This document shows positions 30,297 to 37,262 of a DNA stretch of 37,262 bases, piece by piece; positions within the stretch are counted from its first letter, which is position 1; every line of letters starts with the position of its first letter. Where the stretch lies: contig DUBX01000044.1 of the NCBI GenBank assembly GCA_012960115.1, positions 26,604 to 63,865 on the forward strand, in the 5' to 3' direction. The translations under genes were made by a program, and so were the position numbers. This DNA is from Porticoccaceae bacterium (GTDB lineage Bacteria; Pseudomonadota; Gammaproteobacteria; Pseudomonadales; Porticoccaceae). The notes below the pieces were generated by a model. That model was not told the origin of the DNA. It saw only the letters and a list, made by a program, of their open reading frames with translations, and made no database searches.

Positions 30297-30312
30297 AGCT
30301 AAACAGAAACCA

Positions 30313-31752
30313 TTATTTAACTTTGTTTTTAACCCAAAAGTCAGCATTTTCAATGCCCACGGCCTCGGCATCAAACACAGGATCAATACCCTCTTTAAGT
30401 TGCGCCTCGTAGTCTTTTAACACCAATAATGCAGGGCGCTGAAGAATTAAAATAGCCACAATATTCAACCACGCCATGGCTCCCACGCCAACATCGCCCA
30501 AAGCCCATGCGAGGTCAGCAGATTTAATACCACCGTACATGACTGAAGTGAGAACTAGCCATTTTAGAAAAATCATCAACCAAGGACGATGAACCGCACG
30601 GTTAATATAGGTGACGTTAGTCTCGGCAATGTAGTAGTAGGCCAAAATCGTAGTGAAGGCAAAGAAGAATAACGAAATTGCCAACAGACTGGCACCCAGA
30701 CCTGGCAATATGGTTTCAAAGGCACTTTGCACGTAAATCGGCCCCGCTTCTACGCCGGCTAAACCTGTGTATAGCATGGTGCCATCAGGCCCTTGCACAT
30801 TGTAAAGGCCGGTGAGCAAAATCATAAAGGCTGTAGCGGTACAGACGAATAGGGTATCGATATACACGGAGAAGGCTTGCACTAAGCCCTGCTTAGCCGG
30901 GTGCGAAACTTCTGCAGCCGCTGCAGCATGGGGTGCTGTACCCTGCCCTGCTTCATTGGAGTATATGCCGCGCTTAACGCCCCACTGAATGGCCATACCA
31001 ATAATCGCACCGTAACCGGCATCAAAGCCAAAGGCGCTGTCGATGATCAAGCTAAACATCGCTGGGATTTTTTCATAGTTGGCTGCCATCACCATCAATG
31101 CAATCAGGATATAGCCCAGTGCCATGACAGGCACCACGACTTGGGTAAAGCGGGCGATACGCCGAACACCACCAAAGACAATTGCAGCAACACCAGCGGC
31201 AATAACTGAGGAAGCTACCACTGGCGAAACGCCCCAGGCATTTTCAACGGCAGCGACAATACTATTGGCTTGAATACCCGGAAGGCAGAATCCAACGGCA
31301 ATAATGGTGCACACAGCAAACACCCAGGCGTACCATTTTTGTCCCATGGCCTTTTCGATAAAGTAGGCTGGGCCGCCCCGATACATACCTTGCTCATCTT
31401 TTTCTTTGTAGATTTGGGCTAGAGTGGCTTCGACATAGGCGGTTGCAGCACCCAAAAAGGCTACCAACCACATCCAGAACACCGCTCCGGGCCCACCCAT
31501 GGCAATCGCGGTAGCAACACCAGCAATGTTACCTGTACCAACGCGCCCAGACAGCGAAATCGCTAGGGCTTGGAACGAGGACACCCCAGAGTCAGAGCTT
31601 TTACCCTGAAACATCAGCTTTATCATATGACGGAAGTGTCGAACCTGAAGAAATCGCGTGCGAACTGAAAAATACAAACCGGTGCCCAGACACAGATAGA
31701 TCAGTGCCGAACTCCAAATAATACCGTTTAAATAATTTACAAATGTTTCCAA
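30313..31752 (-). CDS. AGCS-family sodium:alanine (glycine) symporter
   Basis: A 479-residue inner-membrane carrier with about ten to eleven hydrophobic segments, importing alanine or glycine with sodium. The family signature GRVGTGNIAGVATAI followed by GGPGAVFWMW spans residues 69-95. The start codon appears to be TTG at 31752: GGAG stands seven bases upstream, the N-terminus METFVNYLNGIIW matches the family, and the next ATG lies inside the first cytoplasmic loop. It is a single gene between the rnt terminator and the thioesterase gene. Confidence 0.92.
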   Translation of the reverse strand: METFVNYLNGIIWSSALIYLCLGTGLYFSVRTRFLQVRHFRHMIKLMFQGKSSDSGVSSFQALAISLSGRVGTGNIAGVATAIAMGGPGAVFWMWLVAFLGAATAYVEATLAQIYKEKDEQGMYRGGPAYFIEKAMGQKWYAWVFAVCTIIAVGFCLPGIQANSIVAAVENAWGVSPVVASSVIAAGVAAIVFGGVRRIARFTQVVVPVMALGYILIALMVMAANYEKIPAMFSLIIDSAFGFDAGYGAIIGMAIQWGVKRGIYSNEAGQGTAPHAAAAAEVSHPAKQGLVQAFSVYIDTLFVCTATAFMILLTGLYNVQGPDGTMLYTGLAGVEAGPIYVQSAFETILPGLGASLLAISLFFFAFTTILAYYYIAETNVTYINRAVHRPWLMIFLKWLVLTSVMYGGIKSADLAWALGDVGVGAMAWLNIVAILILQRPALLVLKDYEAQLKEGIDPVFDAEAVGIENADFWVKNKVK

Positions 31753-31842
31753 GATCTTTCTCCGTTTTGATTATTAGTTGCCCTGTCAATGGTACAGTCC
31801 AGGTGACAATGAGCAAACGTTAAATTTGCGTGAGCGCTCAAT

Positions 31843-32322
31843 TTATAGAGACTTAATCTCGAGTCGAAGAGGAATATCAATTTCTGTCTGGGTATGCTGT
31901 TGCATTATCCGTTGCAGATTATTGATAAATGAACCTGTCATCTCAGCAGTTTTCCTTGTACTCATATCTATATGCCCTAGCACTGTCTCATAGATGGCAC
32001 ATAACTGATTACGCTCATTGAGCATAATAGCTGTCAGATGAATAAGTTTTTTGTTCACACGATGCAGCCTATAGCGAGTAACAATAATGTCATCCAGCAA
32101 ACACTCGTTAACATATTTAATGTTATCTTCAAGGGTGAACGAAGAAAATCCAGAATCAAAGTATTCTTGTGAGAATCCGAGTTTGTTGGCATAAAAATCT
32201 TCAATAGACTCACCAAATATTTGTGAATAATACAAAACATTCATGTGCCCATTTTGATCACACATATCCTGAGTTATTGAGATAGGCTTTGAACTGTAGG
32301 GAAAAGTAAGTTGCGTAGTCAT
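31843..32322 (-). CDS. hotdog-fold acyl-CoA thioesterase family protein
   Basis: A 159-residue protein with the hotdog signature DQNGHMNVLYY (22-32), in which the Asp acts in 4-hydroxybenzoyl-CoA-type thioesterases. FTLEDNIKYVNECLLDD and the LIHLTAIMLNE strand complete the fold. It probably hydrolyses an acyl-CoA; the chain specificity cannot be read. The region is AT-rich and no clear ribosome site precedes the ATG at 32322. It diverges from maeB across about 245 bases. Confidence 0.82.
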   Translation of the reverse strand: MTTQLTFPYSSKPISITQDMCDQNGHMNVLYYSQIFGESIEDFYANKLGFSQEYFDSGFSSFTLEDNIKYVNECLLDDIIVTRYRLHRVNKKLIHLTAIMLNERNQLCAIYETVLGHIDMSTRKTAEMTGSFINNLQRIMQQHTQTEIDIPLRLEIKSL

Positions 32323-32509
32323 AAATAGTCAAAATCCATTGATTTACAAAATAAAATAAAAATACTGTTCGAAGAAAAGTTACCCTCGACCAAGTTTGAT
32401 ACAAGCCTAGTAGCTCGGCCATGCGTATTCTTTTCCTAAATAGTCGCAATTACAAGCCTGTCTGCCATCGAGTTGGCTATTTTAAGGCTCCCAGCGTTAA
32501 AATGCCGAG

Positions 32510-32521
32510 CTGAAATTTCAG
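32510..32521. repeat. perfect 12-base palindrome upstream of maeB
   Basis: CTGAAATTTCAG lies 48 bases ahead of the maeB ATG, in the divergent gap with the thioesterase gene. It could be an operator, but a 12-base palindrome can arise by chance and no factor is implied. Confidence 0.3.
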
Positions 32522-32568
32522 TTCGCAACGATAACCCGCGTGCTCCTCCGCCACAATAGGATAAATTC

Positions 32569-34839
32569 ATGACCGACTCCTTTAAAGAAAGTGCGCTTAG
32601 ATATCACACGCACCCATTGCCTGGAAAATTGGAAATCCGACCCACAAAACCTTTGGCCAATAAACGAGACTTGTCACTAGCCTACTCTCCGGGAGTAGCT
32701 TATGCCTGTGAGTTAATCCAAGAGAATCCCACTTCGGTGGCCTCAGTTACCGCAAGAGGAAATTTGGTGGGTGTTATTACCAATGGCACGGCCGTATTAG
32801 GACTGGGTAATATTGGTCCGCTGGCATCCAAGCCGGTCATGGAGGGCAAGGCGGTATTGTTTAAAAAATTCGCTAATATTGATGTTTTTGATATCGAGAT
32901 AAACGAAACAGATGTCGATAAGTTAGTGGATATCATTGCCTCTTTAGAGCCCACCTTTGGCGGTATTAATCTGGAAGATATTAAAGCGCCCGAATGCTTT
33001 ATGGTTGAAGAGAAACTTCGCCAGAGAATGAAGATTCCCGTTTTCCATGATGACCAACATGGCACCGCTATTGTTGCCGCCGCTGCCATTTATAATGGAT
33101 TAAAAATTGTCGACAAGAAAATCGAAAACGTAAAACTAGTGGTCTCAGGCGCTGGAGCTGCCAGTATTGCCTGCGTTGATCTTCTAGTAAGTATGGGATT
33201 ACAAAAGAAAAATGTTCGAATGATTGACCGTACTGGCGTTATTTATAAAGGTCGTAAAGAGGGCATGAATCCATGGAAAGAAGGTTATGCCATTGAGACC
33301 ACTGATCGCACCATAGAAGACGCCATTGATGGTGCTGACCTGTTTATGGGCCTCTCTGGGCCGGGCGTATTAAACGGTGATCTTCTGAAAAAAATGGGTG
33401 AAAAGCCCATTATTTTAGCCATGTCTAATCCCATTCCCGAAATCATGCCTGAAGATGCCTTAGCCGCCCGCCCCGATGCTATTTTGGCAACTGGTCGGTC
33501 GGACTATCCTAACCAGGTGAATAACGTACTCTGCTTTCCGTTTATCTTCCGTGGAGCATTAGACTGCGGCGCCTCCACTATTAACGAAGAAATGAAGATG
33601 GCTGCGGTAAGAGCCATAGCTGATCTTGCCACCAAAGAAACATCCGATGTGGTGGCTGCGGCCTACGCTGATGAAAAGCTTAAGTTTGGGCCTGAATATT
33701 TGATCCCAAAAGCCTTCGACCCGCGCTTGATCGAAGAGGTGCCTTTGGCTGTAGTTAAGGCTGCAATGGCTAGTGGCGTAGCGACAAGGCCAATAGAGGA
33801 CCTTGAGGCCTACCGCCAAAAGTTGCATGAGTTTATCAATCAAGCCGGTTTATTCATGCAGCCCATTATTGAAGTGGCGAAAAAATCACCGGCTAAAATT
33901 GTCTATGCAGAGGGCGAAAATGACGATGTGCTGCTAGCGGTGCAAGCCGTTATTGACGAAAAGATCGCCCGACCAGTTTTGATCGGCGCGCGCCATAAAA
34001 TCGAGATTAAAATTGACCGTCTAGGCTTGCGTATCGACCTTGATAACGAGGTTGATATAGTCAACCCAGATGATCATGAAAAATATGAAGAATACACCTC
34101 TCTCTATCACCAGATGGTGGGCCGCCAAGGTGTTTCTGTGGCAGCTGCACGCAAAATCATGCGCGATGACAATACTGCTATTGCCGCAGTCATAGTCGCC
34201 AATAACGATGCCGATGGTCTAATTTGTGGCAAAGTGGGTAGATTTGACTTTCACCTTAGAGAAATCATGCATTTGCTGGGCCCGGAGGATAAGGGCCAGC
34301 TAGTCTCGTCTGCGGCCGTCTTATTAATGCCTGATGGTCCTTTATTTTTAGCTGACACGACTATGAACATCGATCCTACCGCAGAGGAATTGGTTAAAAT
34401 AACGGAAGCAAGTATCGATCTTGTGGCTCGTTTCGGGATTGAACCTAAGGTCGCACTGCTGTCACATTCAAACTTTGGCACCTCAAACACTGCCTCGGCG
34501 AAAAAAGTTCGTGAGGCATCAGAATTACTACGCAACAAACACCCAGATTTGCAACTGGATGGCGAGATGCATGTATTAAGTGCTCTGAATCCGATGCTTC
34601 GGGATACTGTTTACGCCCAAGCCAACCTGCAAGGCCGCGCCAATGTGCTAGTAATGCCTAACTTAGACTCGGCTAATATTGCGATGGGTCTCATCCGCTC
34701 ATTAACAGACGCATTATTGATCGGGCCTTTCATCACTGGATTTAGTAAACCCGCGCATATTGTCATTCCGTCGGTGTCTTCTCGGGGAATTTTCAATATG
34801 ACGGCGTTAACTGTCGCCGACATACACGCGGGACGCTAA
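32569..34839 (+). CDS. maeB: NADP-dependent malic enzyme with phosphotransacetylase-like domain
   Basis: A 756-residue two-domain enzyme. The N-terminal malic enzyme converts malate to pyruvate, CO2 and [18 protein letters not shown] (39-50), the metal-binding [10 protein letters not shown] (160-169) and the Rossmann loop VSGAGAAS (192-199) are present. From about residue 430 ([10 protein letters not shown]) a phosphotransacetylase-like domain follows, which in MaeB is regulatory and senses acetyl-CoA. Length and domain order match MaeB. AGGATAA precedes the ATG. A terminator hairpin overlaps its stop. Confidence 0.96.
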   Translation: MTDSFKESALRYHTHPLPGKLEIRPTKPLANKRDLSLAYSPGVAYACELIQENPTSVASVTARGNLVGVITNGTAVLGLGNIGPLASKPVMEGKAVLFKKFANIDVFDIEINETDVDKLVDIIASLEPTFGGINLEDIKAPECFMVEEKLRQRMKIPVFHDDQHGTAIVAAAAIYNGLKIVDKKIENVKLVVSGAGAASIACVDLLVSMGLQKKNVRMIDRTGVIYKGRKEGMNPWKEGYAIETTDRTIEDAIDGADLFMGLSGPGVLNGDLLKKMGEKPIILAMSNPIPEIMPEDALAARPDAILATGRSDYPNQVNNVLCFPFIFRGALDCGASTINEEMKMAAVRAIADLATKETSDVVAAAYADEKLKFGPEYLIPKAFDPRLIEEVPLAVVKAAMASGVATRPIEDLEAYRQKLHEFINQAGLFMQPIIEVAKKSPAKIVYAEGENDDVLLAVQAVIDEKIARPVLIGARHKIEIKIDRLGLRIDLDNEVDIVNPDDHEKYEEYTSLYHQMVGRQGVSVAAARKIMRDDNTAIAAVIVANNDADGLICGKVGRFDFHLREIMHLLGPEDKGQLVSSAAVLLMPDGPLFLADTTMNIDPTAEELVKITEASIDLVARFGIEPKVALLSHSNFGTSNTASAKKVREASELLRNKHPDLQLDGEMHVLSALNPMLRDTVYAQANLQGRANVLVMPNLDSANIAMGLIRSLTDALLIGPFITGFSKPAHIVIPSVSSRGIFNMTALTVADIHAGR

Positions 34840-34865
34840 GGCGACCTTAGCTTGTTAGTTTTTTT
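34835..34865 (+). terminator. intrinsic terminator of maeB overlapping two stop codons
   Basis: The stem GCTAAGG/CCTTAGC (34835-34841 with 34845-34851) with a CGA loop is followed, after seven bases, by seven T (34859-34865). The left arm contains the maeB TAA, and the T run lies in the last codons of the convergent rsmI gene. On the opposite strand there is no T run after the stem. Confidence 0.8.
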
Positions 34866-35703
34866 GCAGGGATAGCGCCAACTGATAAAGCTGTTTCTTG
34901 TCGCCGCCAGTGATTTTGGCAGCGATGGATGCCGCTTTAGTCAATGGCAATTCTTTGATCAAAAGTCCTAATAACTTCTCTGAATCTGCAGGCATGGTCT
35001 CACCCATTTTCTCTTGACCAGCAACAACCAAAACAATCTCCCCTCGTTGCTGATTACTGTCCTCTGTCACCTGCTCTAATAGATCACTAAGATTACCATG
35101 CAAGTACGTTTCGAATTTTTTAGTAATTTCACGCGCTATAAAGGCTAAACGCTGAGGGCCAAAAATATCGCTAAAATCTGCGATAGTATTGGCTATACGA
35201 TGGGGCGCTTCGTAACAAACGATAGTGTCTGTCACTGCTTTTAATGCTTCAATAGCCGTCTTGCGCTGACTTGACTTTGAGGGTAAAAAACCAATAAATC
35301 GAAATTTATCCGTCGGTAGCCCCGATACGCTCAAAGCGGCTATGACCGCGCTAGCACCGGGAATGGGCACAACGGAGAACCCATTTAAACGTGCCTCATG
35401 CACTAATCTGTACCCCGGATCAGAGATCAACGGTGTACCCGCATCGGAAATTAGGGCAATATCGTCGCCAGCGCTAAGTCTTTTCAATATTTTATCGGTG
35501 CTGCGTTTATCACTATGATCATGGTAAGCAACACAGATCGTCGTGATCCTAAAATGATCGAGCAACCTTTTGCTGTGACGTGTATCTTCACAAGCAATTA
35601 GACTAACAGACTGGAGAGTGGTGACCGCGCGAGGTACCATATCCCCTAGATTGCCAATAGGCGTGGCAACAACATACAACGTACCGGATTGATTTGAATT
35701 CAT
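34855..35703 (-). CDS. rsmI: 16S rRNA 2'-O-ribose methyltransferase RsmI
   Basis: A 282-residue SAM-dependent enzyme of the tetrapyrrole-methylase fold that methylates the ribose of C1402 in 16S rRNA. ATPIGNLGD (13-21) and the SAM-site motif SDAGTPLISDPGY (86-98) are characteristic. The ATG at 35703 opens just before the conserved GTLYVVATPIGN; the frame stays open to 35823, but that extension lies inside lppC. The ATG shares two bases with the ATG of the divergent lppC. A TTG at 35709, with AGAAG upstream, is a possible alternative start. Confidence 0.95.
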   Translation of the reverse strand: MNSNQSGTLYVVATPIGNLGDMVPRAVTTLQSVSLIACEDTRHSKRLLDHFRITTICVAYHDHSDKRSTDKILKRLSAGDDIALISDAGTPLISDPGYRLVHEARLNGFSVVPIPGASAVIAALSVSGLPTDKFRFIGFLPSKSSQRKTAIEALKAVTDTIVCYEAPHRIANTIADFSDIFGPQRLAFIAREITKKFETYLHGNLSDLLEQVTEDSNQQRGEIVLVVAGQEKMGETMPADSEKLLGLLIKELPLTKAASIAAKITGGDKKQLYQLALSLQKN

Positions 35704-36481
35704 GGACAAAAAGTTTCTTCTGCAGATTGTTGGTTTAGGTTGTATCTTAGCCTTTATTAGCGGTTGTACGCCAACTACAACGACACAGAGTGGGAGTGTG
35801 CCCGTTGCTTTTATCGCTACCACCGAAGATGCTTCTCTTTATGAGCAAGCTGAAACCTTATTTGTCAGAGCTCAATCAGTCGAGGTGCCAAGCGAAATCT
35901 TGTTGCAAGCAGCAATTTTGTTCGCCAAAAGTGGCGACAAGAACAGGACTGTTGAATCGCTGGCGCTAATCGATCCAGATGAGCTGAAAAATGTCGACTT
36001 TATCAGCTACACCCTACTCGGCATCGAACTAAATTTGCAGTCCGCCTCTCCGGCTGAAGCACTGCTAAAGTTACAAGCTACACGTTTTATCGCACTGAAA
36101 TCATCATTTAAACGCCAAGATGTCCTGCACATACTAAGCCTTGAGTCAGATATTAGTGCCAAACTTGGCAACATAGAATCAAGCATTAACGCGTCTATAC
36201 AATTGGCTCAATTACTGAACAAAAAAAGTGACGTGCTCAATGTTCACAATAAGATTTGGCGACAGCTATCTGCACAGCCCTACAATGTTTTGCAACAATG
36301 TTTTAACGAAGCCGAACCTATTCTCGGACTGTGGTGCAACTTAGCAGCCGACATGCGGTTGTTTCAAAGTAACCACCCTGGCCAACTAACACAATTTAAT
36401 ACCTGGAAGACTGCCAATTTTTCTCATCCCGCGGCTCGAACACCACCATCAGGAAAAACCAGGCAATGGCGAACATGGTGA
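35702..36481 (+). CDS. lppC: LppC/LpoA-type penicillin-binding protein activator lipoprotein, 3'-truncated
   Basis: It begins with a lipoprotein signal peptide, lipobox FISGC with Cys22. About 220 residues of the helical N-terminal repeat domain of the LppC/LpoA family follow; this outer-membrane lipoprotein stimulates class A penicillin-binding proteins. The divergent position next to rsmI supports the identity. The family is usually around 600 residues or more, but here the native sequence ends near residue 244 (about 36,432-36,441). The last 15 or so residues to the TGA at 36,481 are read from antisense acr3 DNA. The periplasmic-binding-protein-like C-terminal domain is wholly missing. Confidence 0.8.
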   Translation: MDKKFLLQIVGLGCILAFISGCTPTTTTQSGSVPVAFIATTEDASLYEQAETLFVRAQSVEVPSEILLQAAILFAKSGDKNRTVESLALIDPDELKNVDFISYTLLGIELNLQSASPAEALLKLQATRFIALKSSFKRQDVLHILSLESDISAKLGNIESSINASIQLAQLLNKKSDVLNVHNKIWRQLSAQPYNVLQQCFNEAEPILGLWCNLAADMRLFQSNHPGQLTQFNTWKTANFSHPAARTPPSGKTRQWRTW

Positions 36482-36788
36482 AGGGCTTGATCAGCCAGTT
36501 CACAATGGTGGTGATGGCCAGGCCTTTTGGCTCCTTGCGCACGCCCACCACTGCGCTGAAATCGATCTGGGCCATCATCGGGAAGATCATGGCCCAGATC
36601 AGAATGGCAATAGGGATCGACACCTGAGCGTATTCGAAGCGAGCCAGAGTTTCCGGTACCGAGGGCGCCAGTTGGCCGAGGGCTATGCCAGCGATGATGG
36701 CCAAGGCGACCCAGATGGACAGGAATCTTCCGAACAAATCCATGCCACCGCTAGTGTCTTCGTTAGTAACTTCTGTATGGGCGCTCAT
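36396..36788 (-). CDS. acr3: ACR3-type arsenite efflux permease, 3'-truncated
   Basis: The first roughly 118 residues match the N-terminus of ACR3 arsenite permeases: MDLFGRFLSIWVALAIIAG as helix 1, IPIAILIWAMIFPMMAQIDF as helix 2, and the NWLIKPFTMFAIAWFFLMVV region as helix 3. After FEP the frame passes into lppC antisense sequence and stops at 36,396. Seven of the ten expected helices are lost, including helix 4 with the conserved cysteine, so this product cannot work as it stands. AGGGATAGG precedes the ATG. arsH lies ten bases upstream on the same strand. Composition is GC-richer than the rest of the window. Confidence 0.85.
   Translation of the reverse strand: MSAHTEVTNEDTSGGMDLFGRFLSIWVALAIIAGIALGQLAPSVPETLARFEYAQVSIPIAILIWAMIFPMMAQIDFSAVVGVRKEPKGLAITTIVNWLIKPFTMFAIAWFFLMVVFEPRDEKNWQSSRY
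36432..36441. other. sequence junction: lppC joined to GC-rich ars DNA
   Basis: Left of this point the plus strand reads LppC; right of it the minus strand reads Acr3. Both reading frames lose homology to their families here. By hand count, 36,181-36,240 has 22 G+C of 60 and 36,541-36,600 has 35 of 60. I see no insertion sequence, target duplication, att site or tRNA at the join. Confidence 0.75.
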
Positions 36789-36798
36789 TACCTATCCC

Positions 36799-37262
36799 TT
36801 ACATGGACCGTTGATTGACGCGTGTTGAGACTTCATCGGTGCTTTCCACCCGCTCGGAATAGCGGTCCGTCAGAAAGTCGCTGCGGTCCCGTATCAGCAG
36901 GGTGAATTTCACCAGCTCCTCCATGACATCCACGATGCGGTTGTAATAGGGCGAGGGCTTCATACGGTTATTGTCGTCAAATTCCATGAACGCCTTGGGT
37001 ACCGACGACTGGTTGGGAATTGTCACCATCCGCATCCAGCGCCCCAACACCCGCAACTGATTCACCGCATTGAACGACTGGGAACCACCACACACCTGCA
37101 TCACCGCCAGGGTCTTGCCCTGGGTAGGGCGTACGCCGCCGATGGATAGGGGAATCCAGTCGATCTGGGTTTTCATGATGCCAGTCATAGCGCCGTGGCG
37201 TTCCGGCGAGCACCACACCATGCCTTCCGACCACTGGGCCAGTTCCCGCAATTCCTGAACTT
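36799..37262 (-). CDS. arsH: ArsH-type NADPH-dependent FMN reductase (5' end off the window)
   Basis: The frame is open to the right edge, so the N-terminus is missing; about 153 codons are present. [20 protein letters not shown], the following [30 protein letters not shown] and [20 protein letters not shown] match the ArsH flavoprotein family, which oxidises trivalent organoarsenicals or reduces quinones and oxygen. It is coupled to acr3, ten bases downstream, as in many ars operons. The high GC content fits the acr3 segment and not the core genes to the left. Confidence 0.92.
   Translation of the reverse strand, partial: VQELRELAQWSEGMVWCSPERHGAMTGIMKTQIDWIPLSIGGVRPTQGKTLAVMQVCGGSQSFNAVNQLRVLGRWMRMVTIPNQSSVPKAFMEFDDNNRMKPSPYYNRIVDVMEELVKFTLLIRDRSDFLTDRYSERVESTDEVSTRVNQRSM

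Overview
The window looks like core chromosome of a gammaproteobacterium, probably a marine aerobic one near the Cellvibrionales/SAR92 or Pseudomonas-like groups. That placement is inferred from gene order and protein character, not from a search. The evidence is the block arsC-wrbA-DUF2069-(sppA)-hda-DUF2066-purM-purN-DUF3108-DUF3014, the divergent apbC/metG pair, a six-gene Rnf/Rsx operon, pyrC-rnt, and the divergent rsmI/lppC pair. Most of the window is moderately AT-rich and densely coding. I found no rRNA, tRNA, CRISPR array, prophage or insertion sequence.

Layout. 1-5.8 kb: a DUF3604 PHP-like exported protein (running off the left edge) and a small DUF4345-like membrane protein, then an APC amino-acid permease, an aldehyde dehydrogenase and a TlpA-type thioredoxin lipoprotein. 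6.0-15 kb: the conserved housekeeping block, with the signal peptide peptidase gene sppA and a decayed HD-GYP fragment lying between DUF2069 and hda. 15-18.7 kb: dcd, apbC/mrp and metG. 18.8-24.2 kb: rsxABCDGE, in which every gene abuts or overlaps the next. 24.2-30.3 kb: two VOC-fold proteins, a PLP-dependent threonine/serine dehydratase, argG, a small formyltransferase of unknown substrate, then pyrC-rnt ending in a strong terminator. 30.3-35.7 kb: an AGCS alanine/glycine symporter (TTG start), a hotdog thioesterase, the malic enzyme maeB with its own terminator, and rsmI.

The right end is abnormal. The lppC reading frame breaks off after about 245 residues, at about 36,432-36,441. Sequence of clearly higher GC follows at once, carrying an acr3 arsenite-permease gene and an arsH gene on the minus strand. 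acr3 breaks off at the same point. Two unrelated genes cut at one position, with no visible mobile element, suggests either an illegitimate insertion/rearrangement or a chimeric assembly join. This is the main thing to check.

I did not find a convincing undescribed system. The remaining leads are a possible GntR-type operator/hairpin between the VOC genes, fully overlapping divergent start codons at rsmI/lppC, the unassigned formyltransferase, and the HD-GYP relic.
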